64,000 nucleotides of DNA. It comes from Micromonospora sp. HM5-17 (GTDB taxonomy: Bacteria; Actinomycetota; Actinomycetes; Mycobacteriales; Micromonosporaceae). The position numbers were made by a program, and so were the translations under genes. The notes below the pieces were generated by a model that was given only the letters and a program-made list of their open reading frames with translations, was not told the DNA's origin and did not search any database. Positions 61,053-64,000 of the stretch are shown here, piece after piece. The stretch is taken from NCBI RefSeq assembly GCF_003762835.1, contig NZ_RJWA01000001.1, positions 930,001 through 994,000 on the forward strand, in the 5' to 3' direction. Numbering within the stretch: the stretch's first letter is position 1; every line of letters begins with the position of its first letter.

Positions 61053-62024
61053 ATGACCGTGCTCGAAGAGTCGAGCCCGCCGCCGGAGCCGGTCGGCCCG
61101 CCGGACGACCAACCCGTGATCGACGTCCGCGATCTGCGGATGCGGTACGGCAGCACCGACGTGCTGACCGGGGTCACCTTCGCCGCCCACCCCGGAGAGG
61201 TGGTGGCGCTGCTGGGCCCGAACGGAGCGGGCAAGACCACCACCATCGAGATCCTGGAAGGCTTCCGGATGCGCTCGGCCGGTGAGGTCCGGGTGCTGGG
61301 GGTGGACCCGGCGCGCGGCGACGAGCGCTGGCGGGCCCGCCTCGGCGTGGTGCTCCAGTCCTGGCGGGACCACGCGAAGTGGCGGGTACGGGAACTCCTC
61401 GCCCACCTCGGCTCGTACTACCTGCCGTACTCGACCCCACAGGCGTCCCGGCCGTGGGATGTCGACGACCTCGTGGACGCCGTCGGCCTGACCCCGCATG
61501 CGCACAAGCGGGTCAACCAGCTCTCCGGCGGGCAGCGGCGCCGGCTCGACGTGGCGATCGGCATCGTCGGCCGCCCCGAACTGCTCTTCCTCGACGAGCC
61601 CACCGCCGGCTTCGACCCCGAGGCCCGGCGGGAGTTCCACGACCTGGTGCACCGCCTGGCCGACCTGGAGCAGACCACCATCCTGCTCACCACCCACGAC
61701 CTCGACGAGGCGGAGAAGCTGGCCGACCGGATCCTCATCCTGGCCGGCGGATCGATCATCGCTGACGGCTCGGCCGAGCAGCTCGCCCGGCGGATATCGG
61801 CGAAGGCCGAGGTGAGGTGGAGCCGACACGGCGAGCGGTTCGTGCACTCCACCACGGACGCGACCCGCTTCGTCCGGGACCTGTTCCGCCAGTACGGCGA
61901 CGACCTCGAGGACCTGGAGATCCGGCGGGCCACCCTGGAGGACACCTACATGGCGCTGGTCCGTGAGGTCGAGTCCGGGCGCAGCGGCACGGCACTGCGT
62001 GAGCTCTCCGGAGCGGACCGGTGA
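61053..62024 (+). CDS. ABC transporter ATP-binding protein
   Basis: This 323-aa ATPase of the DrrA/CcmA type has Walker A (GPNGAGKT, about residue 54), signature LSGGQRRRLD (about 157), Walker B (LLFLDEPTAGFDPEA), the switch His (TTHDLDE) and a roughly 90-residue C-terminal extension. The ATG follows GAGGGGGCAGG. It is the first gene of a three-gene operon with the permease and an XRE regulator; the operator TAGTA-N4-TACTA lies 39 bases before the start. The cargo, probably a drug or lipid, is unknown. Confidence 0.94.
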   Translation: MTVLEESSPPPEPVGPPDDQPVIDVRDLRMRYGSTDVLTGVTFAAHPGEVVALLGPNGAGKTTTIEILEGFRMRSAGEVRVLGVDPARGDERWRARLGVVLQSWRDHAKWRVRELLAHLGSYYLPYSTPQASRPWDVDDLVDAVGLTPHAHKRVNQLSGGQRRRLDVAIGIVGRPELLFLDEPTAGFDPEARREFHDLVHRLADLEQTTILLTTHDLDEAEKLADRILILAGGSIIADGSAEQLARRISAKAEVRWSRHGERFVHSTTDATRFVRDLFRQYGDDLEDLEIRRATLEDTYMALVREVESGRSGTALRELSGADR

Positions 62025-62140
62025 GCGCGAGGAGCGAGTCGGCACCCGGGGGTCGCGTACCGGGCGCGGCCGGGGCGGCTGGGGAGAGGAACCAGGGAGC
62101 CGGCCCGCGGGTGGCACGGCCGGGAGCGAAAGGTGGAACG

Positions 62141-62992
62141 GTGAACCCGATGCTGGCGGCGGCGCGTGCCGGGCTGGTACGTGGCGGGATCGAGGTACGG
62201 CACACCCTGACCAACGCGCAGGACCTGTGGAACTACCTCTTCCCCAACCTGATCTTCCTGGTCGTCATGTTCTTCATGCGGAACGCGACCGTGCCCGGCA
62301 CCACCTTCTCGCTCGGGGCCCGCACCCTGCCGAGCCTGCTCGGTGGGGGCGTGGCGTTCGGCGCCATGGTGACGATGATGATGACGCTCGCCCTCGAGCG
62401 CGAGGACGGTACGCTACTCCGGGCCAAGGCGGTCCCGCACGGCATGCTTGGCTACCTCATCGGCAAGGTCGTGCAGGTGGCCGGGATGACCGTGGTCAGC
62501 TCCGTCGTCCTGGTGGTCCCGGGGATGCTGCTGGTGGACGGGCTGGCGCCCGGCGGCCCGGTTGCCGGGCTGACCCTGCTCGGAGTGGTGCTGCTCGGCC
62601 TGGTCGCCTGCCTGCCGCTCGGCGCCATCTTCGGCTCGCTCTTCGAGAACCCGCGCAACCTCGGAGTGATCACGCTGCCTATCATGGGCCTCGTCGCCAT
62701 CTCCGGGATCTTCTATCCGATCAACGGCTTCCCGACCTGGTTGCAGTGGATCGGACAGGCGTTTCCGATCTACTGGCTTGGCCTCGGTATGCGTTCGGCG
62801 CTGTTGCCGGACGAACTGGCGGCGGCCGAGATCGGCGGATCCTGGCGGCACCTGGAGACGTTCGGCATGCTCGGCGCCTGGGCCGTGCTCGGGCTGCTGA
62901 TCGCGCCGGTCGTGCTGCGCCGGATGGCCCGGCGGGAGTCCGGGTCGGCCGTGGCGGCCCGCAGGGAGAAGGCGATGCAGAGGACCACCTGA
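62141..62992 (+). CDS. ABC-2 type permease
   Basis: This 283-aa membrane protein has about six helices and ABC-2 permease features, including FLVVMFFMRNATVPGTTF and SGIFYPINGFPTWLQWIGQAFPIYW near the C-terminus. It forms the exporter with the ATPase just upstream. The GTG at 62141 has AGGTGG before it. An earlier in-frame GTG at 62021 overlaps the ATPase stop by four bases but adds a 40-residue Gly/Ala-rich segment that looks noncoding. The 3' end overlaps the XRE gene ATG by one base. Confidence 0.88.
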   Translation: MNPMLAAARAGLVRGGIEVRHTLTNAQDLWNYLFPNLIFLVVMFFMRNATVPGTTFSLGARTLPSLLGGGVAFGAMVTMMMTLALEREDGTLLRAKAVPHGMLGYLIGKVVQVAGMTVVSSVVLVVPGMLLVDGLAPGGPVAGLTLLGVVLLGLVACLPLGAIFGSLFENPRNLGVITLPIMGLVAISGIFYPINGFPTWLQWIGQAFPIYWLGLGMRSALLPDELAAAEIGGSWRHLETFGMLGAWAVLGLLIAPVVLRRMARRESGSAVAARREKAMQRTT

Positions 62993-63234
62993 TGAGTGAG
63001 GCGATCTACAACCGCATCGCCGTCCTGCGGGCCGAGCGGGGCATCTCGCGCCGGGAGCTGGCCGAGGCGCTCGGGGTGCACTACCAGACGATCGGTTACC
63101 TGGAGCGTGGCGAGTACAACCCGAGCCTGTATCTGGCGCTGCGGATCGCCCGGTTCTTCGAGGTGCCGGTGGAGGCCGTCTTCTCCACCGAGCCGTTTCC
63201 CCGGATCGGCGCGACCCATCAGGTGGTGGCCTGA
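62992..63234 (+). CDS. XRE-family small helix-turn-helix regulator
   Basis: This 80-aa DNA-binding protein consists of one XRE/lambda-repressor helix-turn-helix: AVLRAERGISRRELAEALGVHYQTIGYLERGEYNPSLYLALRIARFF. It is typical of YozG-type regulators encoded with transporters. Its ATG overlaps the permease stop (TGATG), so it is co-translated with the exporter. It may repress its own operon. Confidence 0.93.
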   Translation: MSEAIYNRIAVLRAERGISRRELAEALGVHYQTIGYLERGEYNPSLYLALRIARFFEVPVEAVFSTEPFPRIGATHQVVA

Positions 63235-63284
63235 CCGGAGGCAGTGGGGCGTCGTCGGGCCGGAGACGGTTCTGGGGTGGGGCC

Positions 63285-63332
63285 GGGTGACCCGTTCGGG
63301 GCGGTCAGGCGTGATCCCGTCGCGGGTCACCC
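63285..63332. terminator. candidate bidirectional terminator
   Basis: GGGTGACCCG (63285-63294) pairs perfectly with CGGGTCACCC (63323-63332) around a 28-nt loop. It lies between the convergent XRE and proA genes. Confidence 0.5.
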
Positions 63333-63350
63333 GGATGGCCGTTCGGGCGG

Positions 63351-64000
63351 TCAGCCCCGCAGGTGGCCGTCGCCGGTGACGACGTACTTGGTGGAGGTCA
63401 GCTCCGGCAGGCCCATCGGCCCCCGGGCGTGCAGCTTCTGGGTCGAGATGCCGATCTCGGCACCGAACCCGAACTCCCCGCCGTCGGTGAACCGGGTGCT
63501 GGCGTTGACCATCACCGCCGCCGCGTCGACCCGCGCGACGAAGGCTCGGGCCGCCGCCATCGACTCCGTGACGATCGCCTCGGTGTGCTGCGAGCCGTAC
63601 CGGTTGATGTGCGCGACCGCCGCGTCGAGCGAGTCGACGACGGCGGCGGAGATGTCCGCGGAGAGGTACTCGGTGCCGTAGTCCTCCTCGGTGGCCGGGA
63701 CCACGTCGGGGGAGTACGCCGCCACCTCCGGCGAGCCGTGCACCGTCACCCCGGCCTCGTGCAGGGCGGCCAGCACCCTGGGCAGGAACGCGTCGGCGAT
63801 GTCGGCGTGCACCAGCAGCGACTCGGCGGTGTTGCAGGTCGACAGGCGCTGGGTCTTGGAGTTGAGCACGATCGCCAGCGCCTTGTCGAGGTCGGCGGCG
63901 GCGTCGACGTAGACGTGGCAGTTGCCGACCCCGGTCTCGATCACCGGCACCGTGGACTCCTCGACCACGGTGCGGATCAGCGATGCCCCGCCGCGCGGGA
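63351..64000 (-). CDS. proA: glutamate-5-semialdehyde dehydrogenase (C-terminal part; gene runs off the window)
   Basis: The window ends inside this gene; the N-terminal part lies beyond position 64000 on the minus strand. The visible 216 codons match the catalytic and C-terminal regions of ProA (gamma-glutamyl phosphate reductase), which reduces glutamyl-5-phosphate to the semialdehyde in proline synthesis. Markers are [15 protein letters not shown], the catalytic Cys in [38 protein letters not shown] and the C-terminal [22 protein letters not shown]. The frame is open to the edge. The gene is convergent with the ABC/XRE operon. Confidence 0.95.
   Translation of the reverse strand, partial: PRGGASLIRTVVEESTVPVIETGVGNCHVYVDAAADLDKALAIVLNSKTQRLSTCNTAESLLVHADIADAFLPRVLAALHEAGVTVHGSPEVAAYSPDVVPATEEDYGTEYLSADISAAVVDSLDAAVAHINRYGSQHTEAIVTESMAAARAFVARVDAAAVMVNASTRFTDGGEFGFGAEIGISTQKLHARGPMGLPELTSTKYVVTGDGHLRG

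Overview
The window is about 64 kb of very GC-rich chromosomal DNA from an actinomycete. It most likely comes from the Micromonosporaceae (Micromonospora, Plantactinospora and relatives). The evidence is strong G/C third-position bias, frequent GTG starts, short overlaps such as GTGA between genes, long Pro/Ala/Gly-rich or Arg-rich extensions, and gene content: a GH10-CBM2 xylanase, DUF3107, DUF3152, MoeZ, and a NarL-type two-component system. I assign the family by inference, because there is no rRNA or core marker here to settle it.

Layout. 1-4.2 kb: DedA, a small hydrophilic protein, a dCMP deaminase, a secreted xylanase. 4.4-8.6 kb: a membrane-anchored Hsp70-like ATPase with a three-repeat cysteine-rich ectodomain, a lipoprotein and a CPBP protease. 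8.9-14.4 kb: a two-component system and a lipoprotein/ABC operon, each preceded by the same inverted repeat at the same distance. 14.6-17.9 kb: an atypical stretch of hypothetical genes ending in an integrase fragment next to tRNA-Arg(CCU), probably the remnant of an integrated element. 18.2-31.5 kb: mixed metabolism and regulation, including an ADP-ribosylglycohydrolase, a regulator cut by an in-frame TGA, a flavin reductase, a second membrane-anchored Hsp70-like protein, an HspR-type site in front of hsp20, a TetR/hydrolase pair, a BON-methyltransferase fusion, ROK, TPR and Smr proteins, a holin-like protein and a D-amino acid oxidase. 31.8-44.6 kb: a methyltransferase, a two-TM coiled-coil protein, inositol monophosphatase, an M15-like secreted peptidase, a spermidine synthase-like protein, KtrA/KtrB, a large TM receptor interrupted by an in-frame TAG, and an MFS pump. 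44.7-49.2 kb: a RecQ-phosphoribosyltransferase fusion, a His-rich exported protein, a methyltransferase.

49.3-60.9 kb corresponds to the Mycobacterium tuberculosis Rv3211-Rv3206c neighbourhood (RhlE helicase, ferritin-like protein, DUF3107, TetR, DUF3152, MoeZ). Here it also holds an 896-aa low-complexity protein, an alpha/beta hydrolase and a duplicated DUF3152 gene. 61-63.2 kb is an ABC-2 exporter operon ending in a small XRE-type regulator. The window closes inside proA.

The points most worth following are the two TM-Hsp70 proteins with unrelated ectodomains, the paired operators of the two-component system, the receptor gene with a nonsense codon, the RecQ-PRTase fusion, and the tandem DUF3152 proteins that carry a metzincin-type zinc motif. 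At least eight genes have a -10-like hexamer only 5-7 nt before the start codon, so leaderless transcription is probably common here.
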